DNA from: Fretibacter rubidus
Lineage (GTDB): Bacteria > Pseudomonadota > Alphaproteobacteria > Caulobacterales > Maricaulaceae
Length of the DNA stretch: 64,000 bases
Assembly (NCBI RefSeq): GCF_041429785.1
Contig: NZ_CP163423.1
Span: 806,001-870,000, forward strand
Direction: 5' to 3'
Shown here: positions 51,821 through 60,962 of the stretch, piece after piece
Layout: each line of letters begins with the position of its first letter
How positions within the stretch are numbered: the stretch's first letter is position 1
Notes under the pieces: generated by a model
Told to the model about the DNA's origin: nothing
Database searches by the model: none
Seen by the model: the letters and a program-made list of their open reading frames with translations, nothing else
Translations under genes and position numbers: made by a program

Positions 51821-52774
51821 ATGACCCATTTTACCCAGACCTGTCGCAAATCAAGCCTTGCTGCCGTGGCCCTAATCCTGACCGCCTGCACAGCTGCGCC
51901 GTCCCCGAGCTACAGCCACGACAGCACTGTCCGTATCTTTGAAACGCTTGCCTCTGACGCGATGCAGGGCCGCCGTGCGGGTAGCCCGGGCGGCATTAAA
52001 GCGCGGAGTTTTATCATAGACGAGATGCGGGCCTTAGGGGCCTTTGATAGTATTTCAGAGCATCCCTTTACCGCCCAGCCACGCGGAGAGGGGGGCGCCC
52101 CTGTGCAAGCCGTCAATATTCACGGGCTGATTGATACAGATGACGGCGACACAGGCCCGCTTTTTGTCATCACGGCGCATTATGACCATTTAGGCGAGCG
52201 TGACGGCGAGATTTATAACGGCGCGGATGACAACGCCTCTGGCGCGGCAGCGTTGTTTGCCATTGCGCAGAGTTTCATGACCGCCCCGCCCAATCACGAC
52301 GTCTTGTTTATCTGGTATGACGCCGAGGAAATGGGGCTGCAAGGCGCAAAATATTTCGTTGCCCAAGACAGCTTTGCCGACCGACCCGTGTTTAATATGA
52401 ACCTTGATATGGTTAGCCAAAACACAGAGGGCGAGATATATGCCAGCGGCAGTTACCATATGCCCGCGTTAAAACCGATATTAGAACAAAGCGCAGCGGG
52501 TAAAGACATCACCCTTGTTTTTGGTAATGACCGACCAGAAGACGGCGGCAATGATTGGACGCTACAATCTGACCACGCAGAATTTCACCGCGCAGGGCTG
52601 CCCTTTGTTTATTTTGGTGTCGTCGATCACCCGCATTATCACAAGGCATCTGATACATTTGCGACGATACCGCTTGAATTTTACGAACGCTCTGTGGAAC
52701 TGATCGTCCAAGCCGCCCACGACCTTGATGAGAATTTGGATATGCTGGCGCGCGCACGGCCAACATCCGAGTGA
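51821..52774 (+). CDS. M28-family zinc peptidase lipoprotein
   Basis: This 317-residue exported peptidase has a signal peptide ending VALILTAC (C23). The M28 zinc-site motifs appear in order: TAHYDHLG (~126), NGADDNASGAAA (bridging aspartate, ~145), WYDAEEMGLQGA (catalytic Glu-Glu, ~177), NLDMVSQN (~207) and DHPHYHKASDT (final histidine, ~275). It should act as an aminopeptidase or related dipeptidase at the periplasmic or outer surface. It stands alone, divergent from nothing obvious, 75 bases before glyA. Confidence 0.9.
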   Translation: MTHFTQTCRKSSLAAVALILTACTAAPSPSYSHDSTVRIFETLASDAMQGRRAGSPGGIKARSFIIDEMRALGAFDSISEHPFTAQPRGEGGAPVQAVNIHGLIDTDDGDTGPLFVITAHYDHLGERDGEIYNGADDNASGAAALFAIAQSFMTAPPNHDVLFIWYDAEEMGLQGAKYFVAQDSFADRPVFNMNLDMVSQNTEGEIYASGSYHMPALKPILEQSAAGKDITLVFGNDRPEDGGNDWTLQSDHAEFHRAGLPFVYFGVVDHPHYHKASDTFATIPLEFYERSVELIVQAAHDLDENLDMLARARPTSE

Positions 52775-52863
52775 CACAAAACACCGCAGTTTAATTATGC
52801 CCTTGCCCGTTGCGAGTCAGCTATACGGGCGTTATGTAGGGGCACGAAATTTTGGAGACCATC

Positions 52864-54168
52864 ATGAGCGCAGCAGAGCAGGGCACAGCCCATTTGGATA
52901 ATTACTTCACCCAGAGCTTAAAAGACCGCGACCCCGCGCTTTACGCTTCCATGGCTGATGAATTTGACCGCCAGCAGCACGAAATTGAATTAATCGCGTC
53001 AGAGAATATTGTCTCCAAAGCGGTATTAGAAGCCCAGGGCTCTGTGCTGACCAATAAATATGCCGAAGGTTATCCCGGCAAGCGATATTACGGGGGCTGC
53101 CAACACGTTGATGTCGCTGAGCAGCTAGCCATAGACCGCGCGTGCGAATTATTTGGATGCGGCTTTGCCAATGTGCAGCCTAATTCAGGCTCCCAAGCCA
53201 ACCAAGGTGTCTTCCTCGCGCTCCTCCAGCCCGGTGATACAATCTTGGGCATGGACCTTGCCTCTGGCGGTCACCTGACCCACGGCGCGCCGCCTAACAT
53301 GTCGGGCAAGTGGTTTAACGGCATTGCTTATGGTGTTCACAAAGACACGCACCTTATTGATTATGACCAAGTCGAAGCTTTGGCGGTGGAGCATCAACCC
53401 AAGCTGATTATTTGCGGCGGCTCTGCCTATTCGCGCCAGATCGATTTTGCGCGTTTTCGCGCCATTGCTGATAAGGTCGGGGCTTACCTCCATGTTGATA
53501 TGGCGCATTTCGCTGGCCTTGTTGCGGGCGGCACGCATCCGTCACCGTTCCCACACGCCCATGTCGCAACGACGACAACGCATAAAACCCTACGCGGGCC
53601 ACGCGGCGGTATGATCCTGACCAATGATGAAAAACTGGCGAAGAAATTTAATTCTGCAATTTTCCCAGGCCTGCAAGGCGGGCCGTTGATGCATGTCATC
53701 GCGGGCAAAGCCGTTGCCTTTGGCGACGCGCTAAAGCCAGAGTTTAAAGCCTATTCCCAACGGGTGATTGACAATTGCAAAGCCATGGCTGGCGCGCTGG
53801 TCGAGGCGGGTTATGCCGTCATCACCGGCGGCACAGATACGCATTTGGCGCTGATTGACCTCTCGCCCAAAGGGGTGAAGGGTAACGCCGCAGAGAAAGC
53901 TTTGGGTCGTGCCTATATTACGTGCAATAAAAACGGTATTCCGTTCGATACAGAAAAATTCACCGTGACATCGGGTATCCGCGTCGGCTCCCCTGCGGGC
54001 ACAACGCGCGGCTTTGGCCCCGCAGAGTTCCGCCTCATTGGGCAGTTAATGGCCGAAGTGCTAGATGCGCTCGCTGAAAACCCCAAAGGCAATCCCGAGG
54101 TCGAAGAAAGCGTTAAGCAGCGCGTCAAAGCCCTAACCGCGCGTTTTCCAATTTACGAGGACGCGTAG
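52864..54168 (+). CDS. glyA: Serine hydroxymethyltransferase
   Basis: This is a 434-residue PLP enzyme interconverting serine and glycine with tetrahydrofolate, the main source of one-carbon units. Features: [20 protein letters not shown] at the N-terminus, [41 protein letters not shown] and the PLP-lysine motif [29 protein letters not shown] marks the C-terminal domain. The ATG at 52864 has GGAG seven bases upstream; a TTG four codons earlier is unlikely. In alphaproteobacteria glyA commonly precedes nrdR and the rib operon, as here. Confidence 0.97.
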   Translation: MSAAEQGTAHLDNYFTQSLKDRDPALYASMADEFDRQQHEIELIASENIVSKAVLEAQGSVLTNKYAEGYPGKRYYGGCQHVDVAEQLAIDRACELFGCGFANVQPNSGSQANQGVFLALLQPGDTILGMDLASGGHLTHGAPPNMSGKWFNGIAYGVHKDTHLIDYDQVEALAVEHQPKLIICGGSAYSRQIDFARFRAIADKVGAYLHVDMAHFAGLVAGGTHPSPFPHAHVATTTTHKTLRGPRGGMILTNDEKLAKKFNSAIFPGLQGGPLMHVIAGKAVAFGDALKPEFKAYSQRVIDNCKAMAGALVEAGYAVITGGTDTHLALIDLSPKGVKGNAAEKALGRAYITCNKNGIPFDTEKFTVTSGIRVGSPAGTTRGFGPAEFRLIGQLMAEVLDALAENPKGNPEVEESVKQRVKALTARFPIYEDA

Positions 54169-54204
54169 GCTCTGAGATTGAAAAGTTTTGAGAGGTCTAA
54201 ATTG

Positions 54205-54723
54205 CTAGCGCGTCACGGCGAAGATAACCAATAGCGAGACAATGGCGTAAACCGTGATACCGGCGATGATAAGCGATTGTTGCGAGTTCTTGCCCACGGT
54301 TGATTTCGCAAGGGTTGAAACCTGTGTCAGCAGTTGCGGCCACGTGTAGGATACAAAGTCGCCTTGGCTCATAACAGATACGAGGCGTTCATCTGCGTCC
54401 ACAATCGGCAAGCGGCGGAAGCGCTCATTTGACATAATCCGTAGCCAATCGGTCAGGTCGTCGTCTTCTTTGGCGACACGTAATTCTGTGGACATCACGT
54501 CTTTAACGTGAGTTTTGCTCGGGTCTAATTCGGGCGCCATGACACGTTTGAAAATATCACGCTCTGTCATGACCCCTAAAACGCGGCGCTCATCATCAAT
54601 AACAATAATAGAGCCGTAATTCTTCTCAGCCATAGATTTTACGGCGGCGAGGACAGTCGTATCAGCCGTGCAGGTGAGGGGTGCGGGCTTATTACCATAT
54701 TCTGGACGGTTCTTGATTTTCAT
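54205..54723 (-). CDS. CBS-domain pair protein with C-terminal membrane helix
   Basis: This 172-residue protein has two CBS domains: one at ~10-75 (CTADTTVLAAVKSMAEKNYG, GVMTERDIFKRVMAPEL) and one at ~78-135 (VMSTELRVAKEDDDLTDWL, VSVMSQGDFVSYTWPQLL). A single membrane helix ends the protein (IIAGITVYAIVSLLVIFAV). CBS pairs bind adenine nucleotides and act as energy sensors, here probably tethered at the cytoplasmic face. Convergent with glyA and inserted between glyA and nrdR. The regulated partner is unknown. Confidence 0.85.
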   Translation of the reverse strand: MKIKNRPEYGNKPAPLTCTADTTVLAAVKSMAEKNYGSIIVIDDERRVLGVMTERDIFKRVMAPELDPSKTHVKDVMSTELRVAKEDDDLTDWLRIMSNERFRRLPIVDADERLVSVMSQGDFVSYTWPQLLTQVSTLAKSTVGKNSQQSLIIAGITVYAIVSLLVIFAVTR

Positions 54724-54787
54724 GATTTTCCCTCTTTTATTGCCGTTATGTAATGACTACGCACCGCAGAGGGCTTTAGTTTAGGGC

Positions 54788-55234
54788 TTAACTTTTCGGC
54801 ATGGCGTAAGTCACTGTCGCGCGGCTGGCGAGCTTTGGATTGCCTTTCATGGTCATCTCGACACTGATGACGGCGAGCGTCCGTCCCATTTTGATCGTTT
54901 TGGCATCGACGACCATGATATTTTCCTTGCCGCTATCCGCCTTTGGGGCGCGCAGAAAGTCAATATTTAGATTGGTTGTCAGCGCCATAGCCGTGACCCC
55001 GTGATGAGTGAAAATAGTGGCATAGGCCGCGTGGTCGGCAACGGCCATTTGCGTGGGGCCGGACACTGTGCCGCCTGGCCGCAACATGGCTTTGGTAATC
55101 GCCAATTCCATAATCACGCGACCCTCTGATGCGTGAGTGATGGCGGGCAACATGGTTTTATCGCCACCCTCAAACGCCGTTAGGAAAAAGGCGTTCATAT
55201 CATCAGCAGATATTTTTGACGGCGTAATCGGCAT
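54788..55234 (-). CDS. PaaI-type hotdog-fold thioesterase
   Basis: This 148-residue single hotdog domain has PGGTVSGPTQMAVADHAAYA, the helix segment with the family's usual Gly and Asp, and NLNIDFLRAPKADSG, the central strand region (compare NLNxxFLRP in PaaI proteins). AKTIKMGRTLAVISVEM completes the sheet. Members cleave acyl-CoA thioesters in the cytoplasm. It is divergent from nrdR with a ~70-base gap. Specific substrate unknown. Confidence 0.85.
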   Translation of the reverse strand: MPITPSKISADDMNAFFLTAFEGGDKTMLPAITHASEGRVIMELAITKAMLRPGGTVSGPTQMAVADHAAYATIFTHHGVTAMALTTNLNIDFLRAPKADSGKENIMVVDAKTIKMGRTLAVISVEMTMKGNPKLASRATVTYAMPKS

Positions 55235-55301
55235 AGGTGTTCCTTTTCAAGGCTCACTCTAACCCATTGGCGCATATAATTAAACATGCTAAAGCGCGCT
55301 C

Positions 55302-55793
55302 ATGCGTTGCCCATTTTGCAGTAGTGAAGACACACAAGTCAAAGACAGCCGTCAGGCCGAGGACGGCAATGCCGTGCGCCGCCGCCGCTTGTGCGGCTCA
55401 TGCGGAGGGCGGTTTACGACATTTGAGCGGGTGCAATTACGCGAATTAACCGTGGTGAAAAAATCAGGTCGCCGTGCGCCGTTTGAGCGCGACAAGCTCG
55501 CGCGCTCTGTGTTGATTGCTTTGCAAAAACGCCCTGTGGACCCTGAAAAAATTGAGCAAATGATAAGCGGTGTCGTGCGGCAGCTAGAAAGCGCCGGCAA
55601 TAGCGATATCACATCTGATGATATTGGGGCGCTGGTCATGGAAGGGCTGTCCGGGCTCGATAGTGTGGGCTATGTGCGTTACGCCTCTGTCTATAAAGAT
55701 TTCCGCGCGACAGAAGATTTTGCAGCCTTTATCGTCGAGGAAAACTTGACCGAGGACGACCCCCAAAAGCCTAATTCTGATAAAGATAGCTAG
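55302..55793 (+). CDS. nrdR: Transcriptional repressor NrdR
   Basis: This is a 163-residue regulator of ribonucleotide reductase genes. The N-terminal zinc ribbon has the two pairs [15 protein letters not shown] and [16 protein letters not shown]. The ATP-cone follows: [20 protein letters not shown], then [18 protein letters not shown] and [17 protein letters not shown]. NrdR senses ATP/dATP and represses nrd operons. It starts the plus-strand rib run, with ribD beginning 1 base after its stop, the classic alphaproteobacterial order. Confidence 0.97.
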   Translation: MRCPFCSSEDTQVKDSRQAEDGNAVRRRRLCGSCGGRFTTFERVQLRELTVVKKSGRRAPFERDKLARSVLIALQKRPVDPEKIEQMISGVVRQLESAGNSDITSDDIGALVMEGLSGLDSVGYVRYASVYKDFRATEDFAAFIVEENLTEDDPQKPNSDKDS

Positions 55794-55794
55794 C

Positions 55795-56463
55795 TTGCCA
55801 CGTCCCCAAATCACATTAAAACTGGCAACATCGCTGGACGGCAAGATTGCGCTGGCCAATGGTCAGTCCGAGTGGATAACGGGCGAGGCATCGCGCGCAC
55901 AGGGGCGCAAGCTGCGCGCTCGTCATGACGGTATCGCTGTTGGGGCCAATACGGCCGTGCTGGATAATCCGCAACTGACGACACGGATTGCTGGGGAACC
56001 CGACCCGCAACGCATCATATTTGATAGCCGTCTGCGCTTACCGGTGGAAAGTAATCTGGTCAAAACAGCCGCGCAAATCCCGACGCTGATTTTATATGAC
56101 GGCACCATGAATGTAGAAGGCTATAGCCTCGCCAACACTGATGTGACGTTACTGCCAATTAAAAAAGATGCGCGCGGGCTGGACGTGGTGGACGCTATGG
56201 CTGTGCTGCATGGGCGCGGGATAAAGCGTCTGTTGGTTGAAGGCGGCGGAACTTTAGCTGCGAGCTTTATAGCGGCTGGGTTTATCGACGTGATTGAATG
56301 GTTTCGCGCGCCGATTATTTTGGGCGGTGACGGGCGCAACGGCATTGGCCCGTTGCGGCTAGAGACGTTGGATTTGGCGCGGCGTTATGACCGTGTTGAA
56401 CTGCGGGAGCTGGGCGACGATATATATGAGCGTTACCAGCGTTTAGACGGCTCCAGCGCATAG
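55795..56463 (+). CDS. RibD-type reductase domain only (deaminase domain absent)
   Basis: This 222-residue protein corresponds to the C-terminal reductase half of RibD, which reduces the ribosyl side chain of the pyrimidine intermediate with NADPH. It has LATSLDGKIALANGQSEWIT, ARHDGIAVGANTAVLDNPQL, GIKRLLVEGGGTLAASFI and a terminal APIILGGDGRNG. The usual N-terminal zinc deaminase (HAE and PCxxxGRTPPC motifs, ~145 residues) is missing, and no room exists for it before the TTG start, which lies two bases after the nrdR stop. The deaminase must be encoded elsewhere. It sits in the correct ribD position. Confidence 0.87.
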   Translation: MPRPQITLKLATSLDGKIALANGQSEWITGEASRAQGRKLRARHDGIAVGANTAVLDNPQLTTRIAGEPDPQRIIFDSRLRLPVESNLVKTAAQIPTLILYDGTMNVEGYSLANTDVTLLPIKKDARGLDVVDAMAVLHGRGIKRLLVEGGGTLAASFIAAGFIDVIEWFRAPIILGGDGRNGIGPLRLETLDLARRYDRVELRELGDDIYERYQRLDGSSA

Positions 56464-56485
56464 ACGTTAAAAGAATAGAGATTTT

Positions 56486-57157
56486 ATGTTCACAGGCATT
56501 ATCACAGATATTGGCGAGATTATTAAAACGACGCGCCTGAAAGCGGGCGAGAGCCAGACAGAGTGGGGTGGTGACCTGCGCCTTGATGTGCGCACGACCT
56601 ATGACCCAGACGGTATCGATATTGGCGCGTCTATATCCCATTCGGGTGCCTGTATGACTGTCATTGAAAAAGGCTCTTTAAAAGACGGCGGGGGGTGGTT
56701 CGCGGTCGAAGTCTCTGATGAGAGCTTGTCCAAGACGACCATGGGCGATTGGGGTGTGGGGACACGCATTAATCTGGAACGCGCGTTGACGGGGAAAGAC
56801 GAAATGGGCGGTCATATGGTGACGGGCCATGTCGATGGTGTTGGGACGCTTATTGGGCTTACCGAAATTGCGGGCTCGCATAAGCTGACCTTCCTGGCAC
56901 CCGCTGATATGGCGTTTGGCATTGCGCCTAAGGGGTCGATTACAATTGACGGCGTATCGCTGACGGTCAACGATGTGCGGCCCCAAAAATCGGGCGAAGC
57001 GGAGTTTGATATCAACATCATCCCCCATACATGGACAGTGACGACACTGGGAAAACTTAGCCTTGGTAGCAAAGTAAATCTGGAAATTGACCTCATCGCA
57101 CGCTATGTCGCCCGTTACTTAGCGCATCAAATGACGATGCAGCCAACAAAGCCCTAG
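56486..57157 (+). CDS. ribE: Riboflavin synthase alpha subunit
   Basis: This 223-residue enzyme dismutates two 6,7-dimethyl-8-ribityllumazines to riboflavin and the pyrimidine precursor. It has the two internally repeated lumazine-binding barrels: MFTGIITDIGEI at the N-terminus with ISHSGACMTVIEKG (~53), then GHMVTGHVDGVGTLI (~110) with GSITIDGVSLTVNDV (~150). The terminal NLEIDLIARYVARYL helix makes the trimer contact. It is a little longer than average owing to an insertion at ~22-40. Confidence 0.96.
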   Translation: MFTGIITDIGEIIKTTRLKAGESQTEWGGDLRLDVRTTYDPDGIDIGASISHSGACMTVIEKGSLKDGGGWFAVEVSDESLSKTTMGDWGVGTRINLERALTGKDEMGGHMVTGHVDGVGTLIGLTEIAGSHKLTFLAPADMAFGIAPKGSITIDGVSLTVNDVRPQKSGEAEFDINIIPHTWTVTTLGKLSLGSKVNLEIDLIARYVARYLAHQMTMQPTKP

Positions 57158-57167
57158 AAAGCTAGCT

Positions 57168-58310
57168 ATGACTGACCTGAACGAAGCCACATTCCAAGAT
57201 GTCTATAATCTGGCCACGCCAGAGGAAATCATAGAGGACGCCCGCAATGGCCGTATGTATATTCTGGTCGACGCGGAAGATCGCGAAAACGAAGGCGACC
57301 TGATTATACCCGCGCAATTTGCGACGCCTGACGCGATTAACTTCATGGCCAAATTTGGCCGCGGTTTGATTTGCTTGGCCTTAGAAAGCGCGCGCGCAGA
57401 ATTGCTGGGTCTTCGCAATATGTCAGCGGATAATCGCTCGCGGTTCGAGACGGCCTTTACGCAGTCCATTGAGGCGCGCGAAGGCGTCACCACAGGGATT
57501 AGTGCTGCAGACCGGAGCCACACGATCCAGACCGCGATTGATACCGATAGCCGCGAAGACGACATCGTCTCGCCCGGTCACATGTTTCCCATCATTGCCA
57601 AGGACGGCGGCGTTTTGGTGCGCACAGGTCATACCGAAGCCTCCGTTGATATTTCACGTCTTGCGGGGCTGAACCCGTCTGCGGTGATTTGCGAAATTAT
57701 GAATGATGACGGCACCATGGCGCGACTGGATGATTTGGTGAAATTTGCACAATTCCACGGCCTAAAGATTGGCACAATTGAAAGCCTTGTCGCCTACCGC
57801 ATGGAACGCGATCATTTCGTCCGTCATATCGCGACATCTGATTTCACCTCGCAAAATGGTGATCAGTTTAAAATCCACGTTTACCGCAATTTCCTGGACG
57901 GCAAAGAACATGTGGCCCTGTCCAAAGGCGAGGCAAAAGAGGGCGCAGAGAGCCTCGTGCGTGTGCATAAAATCGACTTTGCAGGTGATATCCTCTCAGA
58001 GGAAAGCCCGCGTTCAGGCCTGATTTGGGACGCGATGAAACAACTGGCCGCTCATGACGGTCACTCGGTTCTCGTGCTTATCCGCGAAGGCTCTATCGAC
58101 ACATTGCTGGAACGCCTCGGCGCGCATAAATCCCAAATCGACCGTAAGGAACAATTAGTGCGTGAATACGGCGTTGGCGCGCAAATCCTTGTCCACCAGG
58201 GCGTAAAAACCATGCGCTTGATTACCAATACGATGCCAAAGCTTATCGGGCTGGAAGCCTATGACTTATCCGTTGCGGGCATCACGCCCTTGATAAAAGG
58301 AGCCAAATAA
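57168..58310 (+). CDS. ribB: 3,4-dihydroxy-2-butanone 4-phosphate synthase with degenerate GTP cyclohydrolase II-like domain
   Basis: The protein has 380 residues. The N-terminal domain (~15-205) is an intact RibB: LVDAEDRENEGDLIIPAQ, EGVTTGISAADRSHTIQTA, PGHMFPIIAKDGGVLVRTGH and ICEIMNDDGTMARL. It makes the four-carbon precursor from ribulose-5-phosphate. The C-terminal domain (~208-380) has the outline of GTP cyclohydrolase II but contains no cysteine at all, so the three zinc ligands are gone; its place is taken by GDILSEESPRSGLIW. It therefore should not hydrolyse GTP. Such hybrids (RibBX-type) are known. A separate ribA is predicted elsewhere. Confidence 0.93.
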   Translation: MTDLNEATFQDVYNLATPEEIIEDARNGRMYILVDAEDRENEGDLIIPAQFATPDAINFMAKFGRGLICLALESARAELLGLRNMSADNRSRFETAFTQSIEAREGVTTGISAADRSHTIQTAIDTDSREDDIVSPGHMFPIIAKDGGVLVRTGHTEASVDISRLAGLNPSAVICEIMNDDGTMARLDDLVKFAQFHGLKIGTIESLVAYRMERDHFVRHIATSDFTSQNGDQFKIHVYRNFLDGKEHVALSKGEAKEGAESLVRVHKIDFAGDILSEESPRSGLIWDAMKQLAAHDGHSVLVLIREGSIDTLLERLGAHKSQIDRKEQLVREYGVGAQILVHQGVKTMRLITNTMPKLIGLEAYDLSVAGITPLIKGAK

Positions 58311-58756
58311 TGGCCCATAAGATACTCGTGATTGAAGCCCGCTATTATGAGGGCATCTCGGACGCGCTACTTGATGGTGCGCTGGCCGCGCTGCATAAAT
58401 CCGGCGCGGAAGTGACCAAAGTCACAGTGCCCGGCGCGCTGGAAATCCCCCATGTCATTAGTTACGCCCACGCGGCTCAAAAAGGGGCTGCCAAAGCTGG
58501 CTTTGACGGCTATGTCGCGCTGGGCTGTGTGATACGCGGGGAAACAACCCATTATGATTATGTCTGCGAAGAGAGCGCGCGCGCGCTGATGGACCTCGCT
58601 GTCGATCATCAACTTGCCATTGGTAACGGAATCATCACGGTTGAAAACGAAGACCAAGCTTGGGCGCGGGCGAAATCTGATAAAAAAGACAAAGGCGGCT
58701 TTGCGGCGAATGCGGTTCTCAAGATGATTAAAATCCGTAACGAGCTTGGCGCATGA
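58310..58756 (+). CDS. ribH: 6,7-dimethyl-8-ribityllumazine synthase
   Basis: This 148-residue enzyme condenses the pyrimidine and the four-carbon phosphate in the penultimate riboflavin step. Motifs: IEARYYEGISDALLDGA (substrate loop), VTVPGALEIPHVI, GYVALGCVIRGETTHYDYVCEES with the catalytic histidine, and IGNGIITVENEDQAWARA. Its ATG overlaps the ribB stop (TAATG) and its stop overlaps nusB (ATGA), so all three are translationally coupled. Confidence 0.96.
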   Translation: MAHKILVIEARYYEGISDALLDGALAALHKSGAEVTKVTVPGALEIPHVISYAHAAQKGAAKAGFDGYVALGCVIRGETTHYDYVCEESARALMDLAVDHQLAIGNGIITVENEDQAWARAKSDKKDKGGFAANAVLKMIKIRNELGA

Positions 58757-59277
58757 CCGACGACCCCATTTTGCCAGACGGTGTTGAGGATATAACAGAC
58801 ATCCAACCAACCCGCCTGACCATGCCCCAACGCCGCCGTGCCGCGCGTCTGGCGGCTGTGCAAGCGCTCTATCAAATGGACCTCGCGGGCACGCAGGATA
58901 AGACCGTCATAAATGAATTTCGCAATCATTATTTTGGTCACGCGGACGAAACAGACCGTGTCGAAGGGGACGAAGATTTCTTTGAGGATTTGGTCAAAGG
59001 TGTTGTCGCCAAACAAGACGATGTCGACGCGGCAATCTCCGCCCATCTATCTGAAAAGTGGAAGCTGAAACGCCTCGATATGACGCTGCGGGCCATTATG
59101 CGCGCGGCAAGCTTTGAAATCATTCAGCGCCCCGATGTGCCCGCGCTGGTCGTGATTGACGAATATGTCTCTATCGCGGCGGACTTTTTTGAAGGCGGCG
59201 GCGAGATGAATTTCGTCAATGCATCCCTTGATAAGCTCGCGAAATCCGTACGCAGTGCTGAATTTGGCCTGATATAG
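58753..59277 (+). CDS. nusB: Transcription antitermination factor NusB
   Basis: This is a 174-residue all-helical RNA-binding protein. It has the family start RRRAARLAAVQALYQMDLAG, the middle LKRLDMTLRAIMRAASFEI and FVNASLDKLAKSV near the C-terminus. NusB with NusE binds boxA in rRNA leaders to prevent premature termination. Overlaps ribH by four bases, the conserved arrangement in alphaproteobacteria. Confidence 0.94.
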   Translation: MTDDPILPDGVEDITDIQPTRLTMPQRRRAARLAAVQALYQMDLAGTQDKTVINEFRNHYFGHADETDRVEGDEDFFEDLVKGVVAKQDDVDAAISAHLSEKWKLKRLDMTLRAIMRAASFEIIQRPDVPALVVIDEYVSIAADFFEGGGEMNFVNASLDKLAKSVRSAEFGLI

Positions 59278-59303
59278 CCTGCGCAATATGCTAGGGTCTT
59301 AGC

Positions 59304-60302
59304 ATGAGCGAATTTGATTTCATCAAAACCTATCTCGCGCCACTTGCGGGGCCAGAAGGCTTAGGGCTTTTGGATGATGCTGCGCTTTTGTACCCGCCAG
59401 CCGGCCATGATTTGGTTCTGACCAAAGACACAATGGTCGAGGGCGTACATTTTCCTTCACCTGCGCAAAAAATGGGGGGTGCGCGCGGGGCCGATACGGC
59501 AGAACGCCTCATCCGCACAAATCTCTCTGACTTAGCCGCAAAGGGGGCAACGCCGCTAGGCTATCTACTCTCGCTTGCCTTTCCGCGCGATATGGACGCG
59601 GCCTACCGCGCCGCCTTTGCCAAGGGGCTAGACGTCGCGCAACAAAGCTTCCCGCCGCTCAAACTCTTTGGCGGCGATACGGTGGTCACGGACGGCCCGA
59701 TGGTGGTCTCTGCTACGCTGATTGGCACAGTGCCGACAGGTGGAATGGTCACGCGTAGCGGCGCCAAGACGGGCGATGATATCTGGCTTAGCGGCTATAT
59801 TGGCGACAGCGCCATGGGGCTAAAACATGTGCTCTCGCAAAAAATAGAACCCGCCCCGACGGGTGCCGATATCTGGCATTGGGAAGAGGCCTATTTGCGA
59901 CCCGAACCGCGCCTTGATTTACGAGGTATTTTACGCAGCCACGCTACTGCTTGCGCTGATGTATCCGACGGTCTGCTCGCGGATTGCGGTCACATTGCGC
60001 GCGCCAGCGGGCAGGGGCTCTCGCTTAACTTTGGTCATATCTCCCTATCAGAAGCCACCCACCGCTGGGTCTATAAACAGGCCGATGTTGTGGCCGCTAA
60101 ACTCGCACTTCTATCGGCGGGCGATGATTATGAACTGGTCTTCACGGCACCCAAAACGTCCCGCGCCGCCCTCCAAGCCAGCCACACCAAAGCCAAGCCG
60201 CTCACCCGCATCGGCCACGTAACCGACGGGCAGGGGGTCACCCTGCGCAATGCAGGCGGCGACGCGATGGATTTTGGGGCGGGCGGATACGCGCATTTTT
60301 AG
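59304..60302 (+). CDS. thiL: Thiamine-monophosphate kinase
   Basis: This 332-residue kinase makes thiamine diphosphate from thiamine monophosphate. It shows the ThiL pattern: FDFIKTYLAPLAGPEGLGLL, DDAALL, LTKDTMVEGVHF with the metal-binding aspartate, RTNLSDLAAKGATPLGYLL, LKLFGGDTVVTDGPMVVS, ACADVSDGLLADCGHIARAS and a C-terminal LLSAGDDYELVFTAP. It starts 26 bases after nusB, still on the same run. Confidence 0.95.
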   Translation: MSEFDFIKTYLAPLAGPEGLGLLDDAALLYPPAGHDLVLTKDTMVEGVHFPSPAQKMGGARGADTAERLIRTNLSDLAAKGATPLGYLLSLAFPRDMDAAYRAAFAKGLDVAQQSFPPLKLFGGDTVVTDGPMVVSATLIGTVPTGGMVTRSGAKTGDDIWLSGYIGDSAMGLKHVLSQKIEPAPTGADIWHWEEAYLRPEPRLDLRGILRSHATACADVSDGLLADCGHIARASGQGLSLNFGHISLSEATHRWVYKQADVVAAKLALLSAGDDYELVFTAPKTSRAALQASHTKAKPLTRIGHVTDGQGVTLRNAGGDAMDFGAGGYAHF

Positions 60303-60383
60303 CGGTAAGTGATGTCTTACCCTGAACCTTTTCTCATTGCCGCCCGACTATAGTGTAGAACACACAAAACGGAGGGGCGGGCT

Positions 60384-60962
60384 ATCGCGCGTTTACCGAC
60401 ATCAGAGCTGGAACGGGCGCTGGATGATTTACAGATCATCAATGCGCAGGCGGGTGACCGGGCCGCTTTTGCAGGGCTTTACCGCCGGTGGGAGCCGCGC
60501 TTTATGCGTCTTGCCTTGCGGTTAACAGGCAATCGTGATGACGCGCAAGACGTGATGCAAGACGCCGCAATAAGCCTGTCGAAATCCATAGGGCGGCTTG
60601 ATGATCCTCGGCGGTTTTCCTCCTTTTGCTACGCCATTATCCGCCGCCGCGCCGTGGATAAAATCAGACGCAATATTAAAACGCGGGCTGCACGTGATAC
60701 TATGGCCGGGGTGCCGCCACCCGCAGAGCCTGACACAGAGAGTGCACTCGCTATGCGGCAAGCGCTCGGCAAACTAGGTGAAACGGAACGGCTGATGCTA
60801 AGCTTGTTTTATATCGACGGCTATACGGGGGCAGAGCTTGCCGCCGCGCTCGGTGTGCCCATTGGTACGGTAAAATCACGGCTGTTTACCGCCCGCGCTC
60901 ATTTGAAACACATATATCTTAATCTTGAAACTGGAGACAATTATGACATCCAAAAAACCTGA
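60384..60962 (+). CDS. ECF-like RNA polymerase sigma factor, apparent non-AUG start
   Basis: Region 2 runs from AGLYRRWEPRFMRLALRLTG through DDAQDVMQDAAISLSKSI to FCYAIIRRRAVDKIRR; region 4 is LGETERLMLSLFYIDGY then TGAELAAALGVPIGTVKSRL. The conserved start of region 2 lies before the first in-frame ATG (60504), so translation must begin upstream. Between a TAG near 60348 and that ATG there is no ATG, GTG or TTG. A strong GGAGGGG at 60371-60377 is followed six bases later by ATC at 60384, which I take as the probable start (192 aa); a CTG near 60408 is an alternative. It overlaps the next gene by 20 bases, which is likely its membrane partner. Confidence 0.8.
   Translation: MARLPTSELERALDDLQIINAQAGDRAAFAGLYRRWEPRFMRLALRLTGNRDDAQDVMQDAAISLSKSIGRLDDPRRFSSFCYAIIRRRAVDKIRRNIKTRAARDTMAGVPPPAEPDTESALAMRQALGKLGETERLMLSLFYIDGYTGAELAAALGVPIGTVKSRLFTARAHLKHIYLNLETGDNYDIQKT

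Noticed and set aside
57168-58310. Active bifunctional ribBA
   Set aside because: The GTP cyclohydrolase-like domain has no cysteine, so the zinc site cannot exist.
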